Part shown: positions 25,001 through 29,100 of the stretch, in pieces
Layout of the letters: each line of letters opens with the position of its first letter
Numbering within the stretch: the first letter of the stretch is position 1
Origin: Christensenellaceae bacterium
Lineage (GTDB): Bacteria; Bacillota; Clostridia; Christensenellales; DTU072
Direction: 5' to 3'
NCBI GenBank assembly: GCA_031259085.1
Contig: JAIRMA010000061.1
Location: forward strand, 1 to 64,000
Length of the DNA: 64,000 bases
Made by a program: the position numbers and the translations under genes
Notes under the pieces: generated by a model
Told to the model about the DNA's origin: nothing
Databases searched by the model: none
Seen by the model: only the letters and a program-made list of their open reading frames with translations

Positions 25001-26028
25001 TTCAAGTAGGAACTCAGTACACACTACCTACCACACTCCAGCAAATGTTTGCTGGCGGGATTCTTAGTGATCAAATACCTATAACCTATAAAATGAATGG
25101 AGGGGAACTTGCTATAATCAACACAAACGAAGGGGCCGCACCTGATGGTAATAAGTCTATAACAAGATCTACCAACACTCAAGTTGTTGCTAATGGAATA
25201 TCACCATCCTCCAATCCTGGGGACTTAACCGATTTTAATGTTTCATTCAGTGACGTTTCATATGTCGAATGGCAAACTGATTCCGTAAGGGCATATCCTA
25301 ACACCTTTGGTGAAGCCTCTGGATATATCTATTTTATCTCTTATAAGGATACGGATACATCTTATAAGCATAATGTGGAAGGAACATTAAATTTTACCGA
25401 ACCAATAACTAGCTATACAAATAACAAAAAAACCCAGCCGGCATATATTTATAATCCAGATTATGATAATGCATATAAAGCATTCAAACCTAATCTTAAT
25501 CAGTCTGTTTGGAAATATCCAACTAAACTTCAATCAAGAACTGGATCAGATGGTTATATTGATTGGAGTAGTAGCAATATACGATTCTTAAAGAGCTCAA
25601 TAGCGAGCATTAAAGATCCTGTATCAATTCAAGAAGAGTCAATAATCATACAGTTAAAAGCTAATAACAGATTTGATCTGACTGCATTGCCCTTGATACA
25701 ACTAAAGATGACAAGACCTGGTTACGCAATAGGTGGCTTTGGAGGTCTTGGGGCCACATCGGTTTCTAACATAAATGCTACTCTGACTTATACCTTACCA
25801 TGGCAGAGTGCTACTGTTTATCAAACAGCTAGAACGGGCGGGGGCTGGCAATTTAATGCAAAAAATAATATAATGCAATTTGGAAGCGTAGTATCTGGTG
25901 GCATTTCAGCAATTGACACAAGTATTGTTGGACGCAGATATACGTTAGTTATAGAGTTCTCCCCGTTTACTGAGAAATCTACGTATGCGTCTTCAGTAAT
26001 AGTAGTAGCAATAGATATTGTAGCCTAA
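1075..26028 (+). CDS. giant multi-repeat surface lipoprotein (8317 residues)
   Basis: The function is unknown. The start is the ATG with GGAG seven bases upstream. Residues 1-25 form a lipoprotein signal peptide with lipobox Cys25 (LFAC), so the protein should be lipid-anchored on the outer face of the membrane. Residues about 60-4400 hold some 13 divergent units of about 260-320 residues. Each ends in a strand like Y(V/L)DL with a following K(I/V)KI, then a short linker often containing NA(D/E). Residues 4803-4870 look like a carboxypeptidase-regulatory-like beta-sandwich (GKVTDSDYGKAIPGATVTI), with a second such domain at about 4912-5010. A lone calcium-loop-like DxDGNNxYDxE stretch is at 5609-5620. 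Residues about 6200-7600 contain Ig-like domains with recurring (N/D)RT(I/V) junctions. No LPxTG or C-terminal membrane segment is seen. Cysteine is very rare. Ancient duplication of one module best explains the repeats. An adhesin, a scaffold or a lipid-handling protein are all possible. Confidence 0.96.
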   Translation: MLTNPVKKIIIILLAVFLLLALFACSPRSDEFVDPDAGIQPPDSGSTTDSVVERKKITGEELKNDTELAISNTLNMHDVGDDPDWYVIDLEGSYEFTDYITGDHADMTIILRANIHLKDNAQSEVFFVFVDDTAPDRGESAIRLGLYYFGKTLYVSVAGEQYYTEEINVTELGGMIVGLLESTGLHLPTMIYGVFGGNGLGIDMGSMTSVVNMLLETLVDTAEIEHIHTINQSFETIAYKMPFRISTLLDTIGVFVPSVISWNTLGLPDIDPLLQSLFGFSLTSIAKRNWPLMSPSYVRLITTKSSNIPVVDEDGNIVHTAGGDIVYEDGFYVDGIEIDISTLAEEKYPNGQYHLNLTVTPFTMGYSNTKQSIRFDNTGFSSTSKETVPEAGLVNLETDIVLGVDAAPNSSFTLNDVLGTLIDLDSLGLGGAGNIPFLFPEKGLAYEFKINLKVHFDLFDYRNTRLDATIYFDDGYDERRLIRAYFEADTLYLNLEDIKTADGQIIPNIKITNLNLNDLLLSGLMESLQQYLDPDYQRPSNAQNAEGEPTLDIMALIGVVSSSIKKEGSVVKLDFNNAAINTILHMFLSGGDIGLKQLMLSVDTSDILNSIKLKIGINDDVSAKLEIRKIVYFKMPEFTNAQIINTEERRASFVDINNTDLNHIYTAQIDGNLEIGTNYSEVGITLDSLLADVLGTMFDNIGIKLKTDGSSSFIANYKITASVDIKNINNTGLSINFYYDDDVTKVFLLIYYDAMTDSLYVDLSRIDVLKQKLPTLSFLGTLPKLKISNIGIRQLLEGISFLSASNAEGGSTYPYSIITTPDQLFTTLISALLLNNLPTELYQLAQAEGVDEDTTAAGGFDLATILGLLTINIDDASKALVIEADKRILAILLGMAGLPEIGLAIKIQLLEVGNIEPDDGFINIKLNVYDADSLSMIYADISLIHRVKLIIGESAPSYFLDGVGFNVQDFIDFNTYLENMVIDLDLEGNLLMEKEENEYINDLINDLILGLLKTVGVVIDLSLLDINIQYSIKLRIAISDILAIAGGSIPEKFKSEISMEFTDNAAFQDMFGLYLIDNVLYLDLSYFGVDNLTIKDVSGFISELARLLFGFGEIAPSNLPIPIPRNAQNADELPGEGANGFTFIQVLIAPELFSIIITEAVITALQNYLLGSRILNIGDLSLNINLNDVLSLNLEMRLDAMKVTLGLYSINLNIAQYGDTMTLPPFSLPDKDFHVDEFNGGMPEIVYLELKGSLYLTAIPDNVDGILVDKKIDLSPGLSYLLGSTGIDLSAYLQFLGVNEGVIDIVVSIALNLTKIFDGDIIGAISAKITMSSRNADGEINQILSAIFADGDLYIDTDAFGIGKLHIKNVDNFFNSLFSGNNSEASNAENTFYENEPVIQYIRIFFLQGGLTFKISKDLIIAIFTGLGADLGELIDAVFQEVTTLEISGGLNANPVQLKVNIEIDGINMGLEINGLQLKLDKKLDTPQINPEEYASYTVLENLENLRLTIDGSVEFSINGEDGGTDFSFIVQKIYEQLVASDVSLDFFDLEALQNLGIILSIVGNKYGGKIYYNIDVVLNPLNIMALNLSLKLTSQSAVDKGLGTAYGDILKLYLISTKTDAGDDVLDVYLDGTGISEGFNIEKIRISDISGFIAGFSTPQENESVILPVNSEITSEMIANAHILINVALSSDLQAAPIVLNLTKGAFEVLLGLLGIPLMDFLGEYAPSAKLEIGGLDHLISLSLNIGKESPDDLLNLELAINSPVITIYDKDGDALKEYEDVVTSKDSYYEINEDESLNLKLTIGGEFAFESYDNMENEDKQIDLTNLIKLFLTTTDIEAVLRNNGMLTKRIVYDIQISLDVMPVIAGGIEGLLNSLSALITLTIRGDVDSDDDPVISLLLLDGTLFADLRVINVGRVRIPNVFSLFGLNTTESNNSEIINALNGPFNTSDVAYNSEEIIARLIIGLNNETGLSLAMGSDVLRLILNALAIDLGTGVIENLGSLIVDEVLNGDLSVNIDVDFDRAAEIYITAGNSYKLSFKFNKFLLDFRAFSVAGEMLTNHNPNNYTIIGLDLTAIYAEINLNFGWTMVDETSYILDELVSSILGGGISLGDYSLGISPVLSVLGNIGTSFRANIKVNLNLKNLLDPNLDILGKITGTDLSIELYNLSGDSPNTVALAVYYVYNEATGYNDLYLNAECLNIQRVKIPNAINFASNFISTLTQFFAGSSTDDSEETIDPQNADGNITAARINLTLGSEGLLIHVGAAALFSALSSLIGDIDIENYIGPIGEVQIDLGIATQTELLAIDLRLHSYADLTERIGDENHYVELHLGLSNDFTIDFNTLIHKASPPTGFFEVDANMPSISFATKIVFEASAVDHTFENLNKEPLESIISGILSGLSGTSDETVIDYLTRLVIDIYFNVSDDVEAVFEADILVNFEITNVAALQLQLVLNKVSGSVKDRILQLNLFQGDIYVDLTPIGGPKFLIVEVMDVLLGIKGWDEGTTTTDPQNAEGIASLLNVDVIAQIQSNGLFVSVYKSAFDTIMTVLGMSSIDIFDSMHLGIFLREYNGNSFSFGLGVEVGTFEQSELLSLGIHIDGLRINFESYNNTELITPLNSNYLEAYLIDTITLDTTFEFAFEGKDGAIELSNIYKALTALDPSIAMALPKTLKIESFGNGIVIDLSVLINLESFDNLLNTLQLRAKIYGQAEYGKPNATPLLDITFYGNPYWSFGNTLYVDMTGIGLGKVKIDDFGDFIDYFSGSMTELDEVKEGDGYQLDTPRNAAERLATIQEKIANSEYPSTEDLYTEAYCKIIMILSLNDGLLVTLGKDVLFMALTILGLDIMSYVDGVVDPEISIGIDPELSINLKASINGLLVDQVTGGNGSLSLRFSIITKNLRANVYNEVYIPTPSGTYSTVAPLISEAERAEYTNYNRLSIYTNLNMSLSVDLEDGRVAAGSSISSILSMLGLTAELQTDIEFSGSEQLRFEISAEIGVNLAALVSRDRDKAREGITVRLIISYGIYDRTKESWVTEDPMFSQNVIELYFLDDIAYLKAIIFDSELKIKLADLGLTKMITDLLRATDDSPVIQQPQNAMARAINDLSKLLNEDETAAQNLDSLIKLNSEAFSIYITNELLIAVMTALGGMIGSPLDQIAFDVIFTEIVDGAEFGVYYGSTDDNGDPESFSIKFNIFKEQNPLHEIGGVMLPAAGYDITLSLLHDTKFSILPERYRSFYDEVAGQGEEIGDAYIDYFNLDINSLDLASLTVTVGIDIVLGWEFRQLILDWSALFDLELDSTTAFFIQVLDDMKGDITLRLAASVDIGNISSLKLDVMAELIDSDGNAVIQLYFMNLTAPNGATIDGINPQIYVQIPAIGDGFVLTSESLVKFLSINILNLFNTDTQGVEPQNADDPLPGSDETEDAWWATLLESIVIVKGQVVVVVANSIIQTLLNQLFGFPFDEIGRVALSIDFMENALRMDLSLDNQMSLDETQYLFGSVTTKMSYKGTTIPTTIGNIDITSDSYLTTEYGDLIGVFDLNYENHEGVMLLWSGVSTSASNSLVTALKNAATATTFSKEEISLYGNDKKKTVVGNYDIYTLKVTKAQNHLAIAVSVYPSQIVQIVIFAVTDSIDPTLTQGTLSLGLLHKATIDNSEWTVDSNSELDKFIQSIDSSLVVPQATGLIQLQAFRFYDSLLNQDAAHILYYVSDDADKTVNTIMFDYAQQIMAYEYTLIGKDGVYTLTKHVTANSRDIYGNLIASKLDVLIKIAPVGVNMFSISIINITNMFNVYLGITNLNIRLNKEDIFLNKFDGDRAQADEFFNAFNKLEDFKWDFEVYFELTIDDTLGGLFDLSPLTSSLLNMLNSDNNSLLSTLASINIALQPSEDINIVIGISLKMFIDFSAIENLRIQLEITYNGRVMALITYIGAMDYTGEKGTIYVDLSGLLNDLSIKLESMQIGGLIKELLGTIVPGAVDDSGAQNAEDFSLVNAIDLRNYPIGVPLLLLTASRSELTLAITGALAFNLIAGIAGMESFKMPDFNNLQIGFADDELDKTEYTTFEKIEGASVTATGIFAFYSNDTAALVVSSVSENSTQNVLTLSDISLSLKDKKMTTLNYKSTWPSGAGGIDSIITFSDEFKSLLISAVYQVLDDGYGRSGWYITFRRVTIDDYTTLSQSLSEGLNATTGIDAKDLAGLILRLTDDTPYEQAFRIGFNYRRGYSNFKTNITSNIQIDEKTLSIYEDISILSQLGLSLDLEIRIKTKKPDGEKTDQIRALEIMIENMLSIPEGGVNLDLQDSVLVFSLSLKLYINLADLSESTLKLALSYNDSPFMTIYYMAQANSVYVDLEGLGLFKAAINGVDLMSIINVFTSGMLDQDGINLAELLAPSNLEETGLERYMNASELLTSTDQPLLRILLGNNEITLNPNVGILGSLLTGYVLPDINDIRISTNLSYGLNNLALRVKLDADNNNLSITVAQDMFRLGIGSKANTSVFKVPSTEVVVSTYGALTGINLNATTFTELLNGGDLPIDIGTLMNTLIDTLKLKDLYIYLDKRADYWYIRDLRYIINDSGTGPYYPGYAYKSDDERSEIDPIYSYYEGNTGFELGNPAQISGADVISDLVGGLLDGVDISWLFGVLLTNNEKTTFVPHYFTNEYKRLRVNISKTQVNRLNVKIEQLTQISSADPYNIYNGSSSSDWSAMTATAFLANHLLKIYLGNALLIHMEELLDALLDGGVLDGAAGLLTSLVNTLLPLLLGGTSSDPFKLGELIDGLTYGIVLARLWDTLQGLIPSRDSEIDSSGNYGYNTVYGKVTDSDYGKAIPGATVTITIDEDTQYSTTTDNYGRYYLINVPVGPHIIDIEADNYNPLNLPQVDETKSRIEVVRYITAPAVQADYELDPESIFEYVGITIKGKITVPDGPNEATEPIYSGKVGINATNRQSGELEYVYTDNFTKDGEYTFKLPPTHVLSGIEHEVIVKDAKNSNEYAVLFLPVTIYVYNSNHEISDINFEQGPNDKGSITGTLMTRDDVNIINNSSFNTISNIQSINENPNADFTAFLNDNGISIGKYAPGDYNEGNVSYKSTGEVVYMIIEDVGLSEYKKFLKSLEEMYNTPGPGQKEYELYKIKTHLEGTTHYLDYNENAGNEKAKAFIYEIRRYPGSDAIVIAFREAPLVPVTSGVEVWLELSTDNHTIMKGDNHDGLYYETVTYPNAPDRTAKQRYYYDYSPNDARIIDLFTPRNYLSNSDGNGNSQFSNGQFTISNLALNTTYVLKFRSEIYVNFDYDGSFSMTSYNVNVTSNEIILKKRPTHWTEMETSSSAGMIQGVRIRLGADMLDEGVGTSSSTDPGYTDPSLINGYPFPATSYQWLDTLVREVTGRTTQLTQSDLQGYFASGSFSTTLLKAIMPSLDDSGSFDFSSTSWNDTKDQVIYAPFINYIEGYMNGAYDKSNNVTYIEAWLDSGFVNDLVAMINNIVLPMIGCISIEPDSRVRVVDILREPAGTPDGAKEILMYKGDFDENKDQYVYDYMYETEDDYKLNYLAGGAKMPAGFISYVMNMLLSGSMDGSLPIPSIIIDLLEIAGTNWLDSLIDQFSRIFSHALPLISGYSWYDEIDLDGNNLYDLEAEEQIPTALSDAVYVAGDQIRDILDNEGALGAGTTLLGLSSKNPSLVDSGEKVKDDPEMDDSYSIINGYAREIDFHDYSAYAKIVLNANSTTIVDRIILFINGASYITEEGKAQDIYNTSNGWESNAIELRADLIRFNADGTVKDEYKDTYDMIKRWIAKDTVNSYLVISDYEYVTKNDILTKTLLSTMYIRDVYGYYDRQYSKDGSEQFYDNGGNVLTYNSSERSYYNNNNALVYPTFVTPITIDHEYKTRSGVTTTKIIEQVLINEMSAKNDHFMELDINNSGIKLKRVLTLDGNSFFTAWDSGEGGSLNVNMKTPPNEIVFHDPYNPADFTAYGGTWASENGASRHNMNAVGEYDVASVLNILPTRNYAYFADGDSSDSTGVQVSWDMSEVKFVVSSEDIIYYIRGYCANETYGKNADGTITKIKVTLEGGRRTIDATKPIIKLDNDGYDALDSSTTLVESMLIIDNFVVTESNIQHLKTLFGGEYEVGDILDVPLDLSVIDPATFDEAAYIALLPSLFEYTFKDSYQNKGTGALQSFTKIYGNNQSTDVDDGTRTFIYKRMIFNDLLWSIESEGLIYSGGTAYLRLKYRVNGGVATTGDYAEMLLPIKVLDRTVTSFDSTTDYQDGKITITNGEIEFDTSIFSDPANAAHSFTTIIAHYSDSEEQIYWDIVDIDASSLNNFDPESVFEAGKNVQEFNVYYTIQDKFGGYQRLKVVFEISSRLFGYTDIQQTQESQGYYDDYIPFTADSTLNIPESITAYYINEEAGHKTLIKDEDFVIDLSNLNIRYDFEPDPKNIDENGAFKYYVAPMILYTTDGGNKRELQRMDVIYKVYRRVPYSALNIVITPYSVLTLGGSEKIMFDTGANNIQSDTPVTYIIDYFNYTNKFDKTGENYILNVTSYDKIELIAPSFTDRSTYYLGYVLNDEYAGATIIQNVKLEVKVAEIIEFKMPDDGFVNQYYADADKNVVGSIAYLIDQIKYGIIYNNGGTTLTAEVEKHFTITDWYYGDVDLTVIDPDKLSAQQKDSKGLSVDKTGIMHIYVKITGSDGEWTQWLNVDLSSVLLDLSVVSFEEISEGKYTINPLSSDLPSTLTAVYKESYTISKDVPVSFTFDESGWYEKSGVSGFITPVSRDTNVKGIAVEFINPSPLNVLSTTYYNSSNVQVDMDNLSLNAFDDFNSILPTSAKLDYTINDDQSNVITVPIYYTSITFYDDLENSLDITNTSNYALASKMIIKSKIGTPAFGYIERDLAITIKKESIISLTYNTQSGTQTISLIDSVLALKDFIEAIDPYKDIDEQLLSALFPGHTNLDFEINTSTGNSYTNLNILLPDLLGDLDITSFLNGKTYERGVKNFGIGLTQKLILQDIFGDQYKTELLLESRQQFSAEIQLEPALASGITKAPEGNVYSPIDFSKISSATVLFENGRTSEMDVKWEGTENIVYNHAGGLYEVWAVISNSENIDLTSQEIIVYILIKPTVLDYIEVDSVASSLLLKDENNKLTGISIDPMEGIPLAINNETNGLPSQMIAHFKGNTEPILVSVDWNPVRTWAEMTLAGGDFGVNKNTATVVTIFYEYTDSSGNKVRTAEQSIELSVTVKNRTITNLDLVKSDDTSTTISNLSKDGHLNTGSTSIIFNPYDGPYSEIFTSSNFSYFTSLKVTAGDKEYTYDLSSSNYNIYDSRTGYPTNLTNLYTGRNIVAELTFKIGADNPYVPKDTSFKITINTTILNMTYVSGLDAQIIDPYGIDSQYEASPVGDGAENITKIVTANSETEFELNVSYDRKDLIYVYEGDKKLGSLTYTGGITRLYADIGNDYGGIQRIIIPITYINRTITTLFDTKDIKNYIDDGRYGNIGVNQGFIIDPFKPYPENGGFFPQSGNTSFAPAYLGSGNPVITNNADFSTEQDGAKLLVTWTDSGIKVIYRGGIAYYATATVSTQDGRFKQTVTFDVKVLNRTVSADFKDKLLEAGYIINNESLKPYDYINDGDLSKTVGKTLFSNANNIVVEIPTEEGEPIKVIMNRSADDMIDTTFYQYLKDEDRNLSMSFSLDVSRSLTYKGGDVRFVMTIPGFSMGADGRQVAKITFTSEEQYIKGITAYVSNESSSYRGTYVDYLTWLYEEHKITSSYIGRNNANGNGDNDFVFDIANPYDFITIGGIPLPDKVTLYVSSRYDTFDSTALDQYESYKGIDLFWMNANNNFANIYYNRESLTNTFQIDMDYQSFSFEFNVTVWMMADSIVFDESTRSYAEDQIILLPNANNYMKMTNVTVSTSSNGVANAKYTIKFSENDQTYVFDNISGGGTYYNSYNKWSFDDIDFSSSDSIQYAILTLGGKGGEQIKWAFTTNTNAWVNQTIPSLVTLQVGTQYTLPTTLQQMFAGGILSDQIPITYKMNGGELAIINTNEGAAPDGNKSITRSTNTQVVANGISPSSNPGDLTDFNVSFSDVSYVEWQTDSVRAYPNTFGEASGYIYFISYKDTDTSYKHNVEGTLNFTEPITSYTNNKKTQPAYIYNPDYDNAYKAFKPNLNQSVWKYPTKLQSRTGSDGYIDWSSSNIRFLKSSIASIKDPVSIQEESIIIQLKANNRFDLTALPLIQLKMTRPGYAIGGFGGLGATSVSNINATLTYTLPWQSATVYQTARTGGGWQFNAKNNIMQFGSVVSGGISAIDTSIVGRRYTLVIEFSPFTEKSTYASSVIVVAIDIVA
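1264..14270 (+). repeat. array of about 13 divergent 290-residue protein repeats
   Basis: The repeat is visible at protein level only. Each unit ends in a strand such as LYVDLSRI, LYLDLSYF, LYIDTDAF, LYVDMTGI, IYVDLSGL or VYVDLEGL, then a K-rich strand and an amphipathic helix. The NA linkers sit at residues about 541, 805, 1125, 1386, 2242, 2514, 2785, 3096, 3410 and 3980. Linkers at about 1660 (PQENE), 1936 and 4386 have lost the NA core. Spacing is mostly 257-324 residues, with one double gap of about 570 between 3410 and 3980. The DNA copies are too diverged to show as nucleotide repeats. Confidence 0.8.
19741..23830 (+). repeat. Ig-like repeat region of the giant lipoprotein
   Basis: Four junctions share the pattern (V/I)x(N/D)RT(I/V) at residues about 6233 (VLDRTV), 7218 (VKNRTI), 7447 (YINRTI) and 7571 (VLNRTV). 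Each is followed by a segment with a DPY or DPF type motif and beta strands. This resembles bacterial Ig-like domain arrays of extracellular proteins. The assignment is to fold class only. Confidence 0.55.
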
Positions 26029-26040
26029 TTAAATATTAAT

Positions 26041-26074
26041 GGCTGGTAGAATGTATTAATTTCTTCTACCAGCC
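26041..26074 (+). other. intergenic hairpin without a U tract
   Basis: A perfect 11-bp stem (26041-26051 with 26064-26074, GGCTGGTAGAA against its complement) has a 12-base loop. It lies 12 bases after the stop of the giant gene and 33 bases before the protease start. No run of T follows, so a classical intrinsic terminator is doubtful. It may attenuate transcription, protect a 3' end, or mark a processing site. Confidence 0.6.
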
Positions 26075-26107
26075 AATGTTAACCATGTTTAGATACAAAA
26101 GGGTGAT

Positions 26108-29100
26108 ATGAGTAAAAAAATAATACTTCTACAAATATTAATTTTTGCATTAATTATTGCTTTCTGCGTTTCTCCATTACAAGATTCTACAAATACTACA
26201 ACTGATTTTGGCCTTTACACATATGATAGGCATTTTTTAATCGATGGTATTGACTATAATATTCTACAAAGTGGCGAGTCCGATTTTCAATATTATCATG
26301 ATACTAATGGTTTTGTATTATTAAAAGAATCAAATGGTATTTATTATGCTACACTAGATAACGCAGGGCGTGTAATATCCTCAGGCGTTGATATTATAAA
26401 AAGCAGTAACCTTAAAATTGCGGCAGTTAATAAAATCACACGCTATCAAATCGATACAGTTAAAAACTCAGAATTCGTGTTAGAGTACATAAATAACGAT
26501 ACTTCAGGCATTCTTGAGAATCTTAAAAACTCTGAAGATAACACGTCAACCATCAGCACCGATAAGATTGAAATAAAGAATTTGGTTATTTTTATCTGCT
26601 TTGCTGGTGAAACATCCCTTAAAAACGATTTGATTGCATCAGCTGACACAATAGTTGCGTCGCGCCTCAATAGTAGTGCTAACTCGATGAAGGACTATTA
26701 CTCTGACATATCATATGGATATGTCAATGTTGATAGTCTACTCCCAAACTCTGGAGGCACAGTTAGTGCAATTTATCAGGACGGATACCAGCGATCATAT
26801 TATGCTGTTAGTGATTCGTACACTAGAACTAATAGAGAAGCGCGTTTGTTAACTGCTGCTGTCAACTCAATAAAATCCAAATTCACAGATTTTTCTGATT
26901 ACGACCTCGATTTGGATGATGATGGAAATATCGATTCCGTAAGTTTTATTGTCAGTGGCGCAGATAATAACGTTCACGGTGGTTTATTATGGCCACATGC
27001 ATGGAATTTGGAAGTTATAACACAGAGTGTAGGCATACAATCTCCACAAATAAATGGTATGGATGTCGCTAAATATACATTCAATTTTGTTAGTGATTTT
27101 AATTATGGTGTAGTGTGCCATGAATTTGGGCATGTGTTAGGCGCGCCTGATCTCTATCACAACACAAGTGATTTTGTGCCAGTTGGGAATTGGGATCTGA
27201 TGGCTACAAATAATAAAGTCCCACAATACCCTTTAGTCTATACAAGAGATAAGTATTTTAACGGGATCAACCCAGATAGTATAATAACAGTCACGGACTC
27301 AGGGGCGTTTAGTTTAACCCCAGTGACAACTGCAAGTAATATGGACCCAATAGCTATAAAGATCCTAACTGGAAGAGCTAATGAGTACTTTATGGCTGAA
27401 TATCGAAATCCTGACGTGTCAGGTGACTATGATGCAGATATCCCTGGGACTGGACTCATAATATACAGAATTAATACACAAGCTAAAGAAGGCAATTTGT
27501 ATGCTAAATATAAAGATTCAAATAATCCTGATGAAGTGTATATTTTTAGACCCTCCGTTGCAACGGGTGCAACGTATGCAAAGAGCAGACTAGATCTAAA
27601 TTATGCAGCGCTATCACCCAATAATCAGTATTTTAACTCGATTGGTAAATTCACCGGGGCCTCAAGTTATGATTATAACTCACTGCATTTCTCGGACGGC
27701 ACCAATAGTGGAATAATAATTGAAGCTGTGTCTATCGATGCGGAAAGTATAGACTTTATTGTAAAATTCAGTAAAGATTATTCTATAGATAGTAATTACT
27801 TCAATAATAAAATACAGCTTGATCAAGCATCGCTTGTAAATAATACGTATTCTGGCGTACTTGTCGACATGTGGGTAGATGACATAGCATTGCAAAATAT
27901 ATTATCTATATCAATTGAATTGAGAACACAGTCAAATAATCTAATCGCAACAAACACACTAAAAAGACTTCAGTTTGTTAACACCTACAATCAAGGCGAC
28001 AGAAACTTTGTCTCTCCGTTTATAATAAATAATAAGGGGCAATTAGTCTTTTCTGTGTTTAGCCATGGGTTGATAGATAAAAGCCAAACACCTAAGATAG
28101 TGGTTTTGAAAGTGTTGGGGGCGGATAAATCATTGCATGAATATCGAATTCCTATTGACGCTAATAGTATAGACTGGACCGACATTCTAAATACTGCATT
28201 AGACTCTAACCCGTCTGTTTACGCGGGCCCGCGTTTGTCAGCGGGCATTAGAATTGATGGATCTATCGTTATCACAACGTCTCTTACATCAGGGCAATGG
28301 GCTATCATAGACCCGTTATACACAGCATCAAAAATTGCGGCAGGGCTCACTCATACTTTAGTATTAAGAAATGATTTGACAGTTTTTGCAGCTGGCTCTG
28401 ATACATACTATGAATTGAACACTTCAGGCTGGAGTGAAATTATCGACATTGCTGCAGGACAGTATACATCGTACGGACTTAAAAGTGATGGGACAGTTGT
28501 CTCAACAGGGCTTAATAATAAGGGGCAAATTTCTGTATCTAATTGGACTGATATAATTGCTATTGCAGCTGGGAGCCAGCACGTTGTGGGCCTTAAAAAA
28601 GACGGAACAGTTGTGACCTCTGGTGAAGCCGGCGAAAAGCTCAACACCTCAAGCTGGAGTGATATAGTTACTGTAGTAGCTGGAACTACTTTTACAGCAG
28701 CACTTAACTCATCAGGGCGTGTCTTTATAGCAGGTTCAATAGTGGGAGCGGATAACGTAAAAAGCTGGTCAGGGATACAAAAAATTATTGCAGGTACTGA
28801 TTTCTTGTATGGTTTGACCTCAGACGGGACAGTACTCTCATTAGGCAGTAATTCTTATGGACAGTGTGATACTCAAGAACTAGCAGATATTATTTCAATG
28901 GCAGCTGGAGAGCGACACGGGATATTCTTAAGATCAGATGGTGAGGTTTTCTTTACTGGTTCTAATAATCCGTCATACCCTATCATTACTCCTATGCCAA
29001 ACTTAATTTATGATGAATATATTAGTGCTCAAGCTATTACTTTGACCTTAGAATCAAATTTAGTTGAGGTTGGAACCCGTGTTACAACTGAGGTCACATT

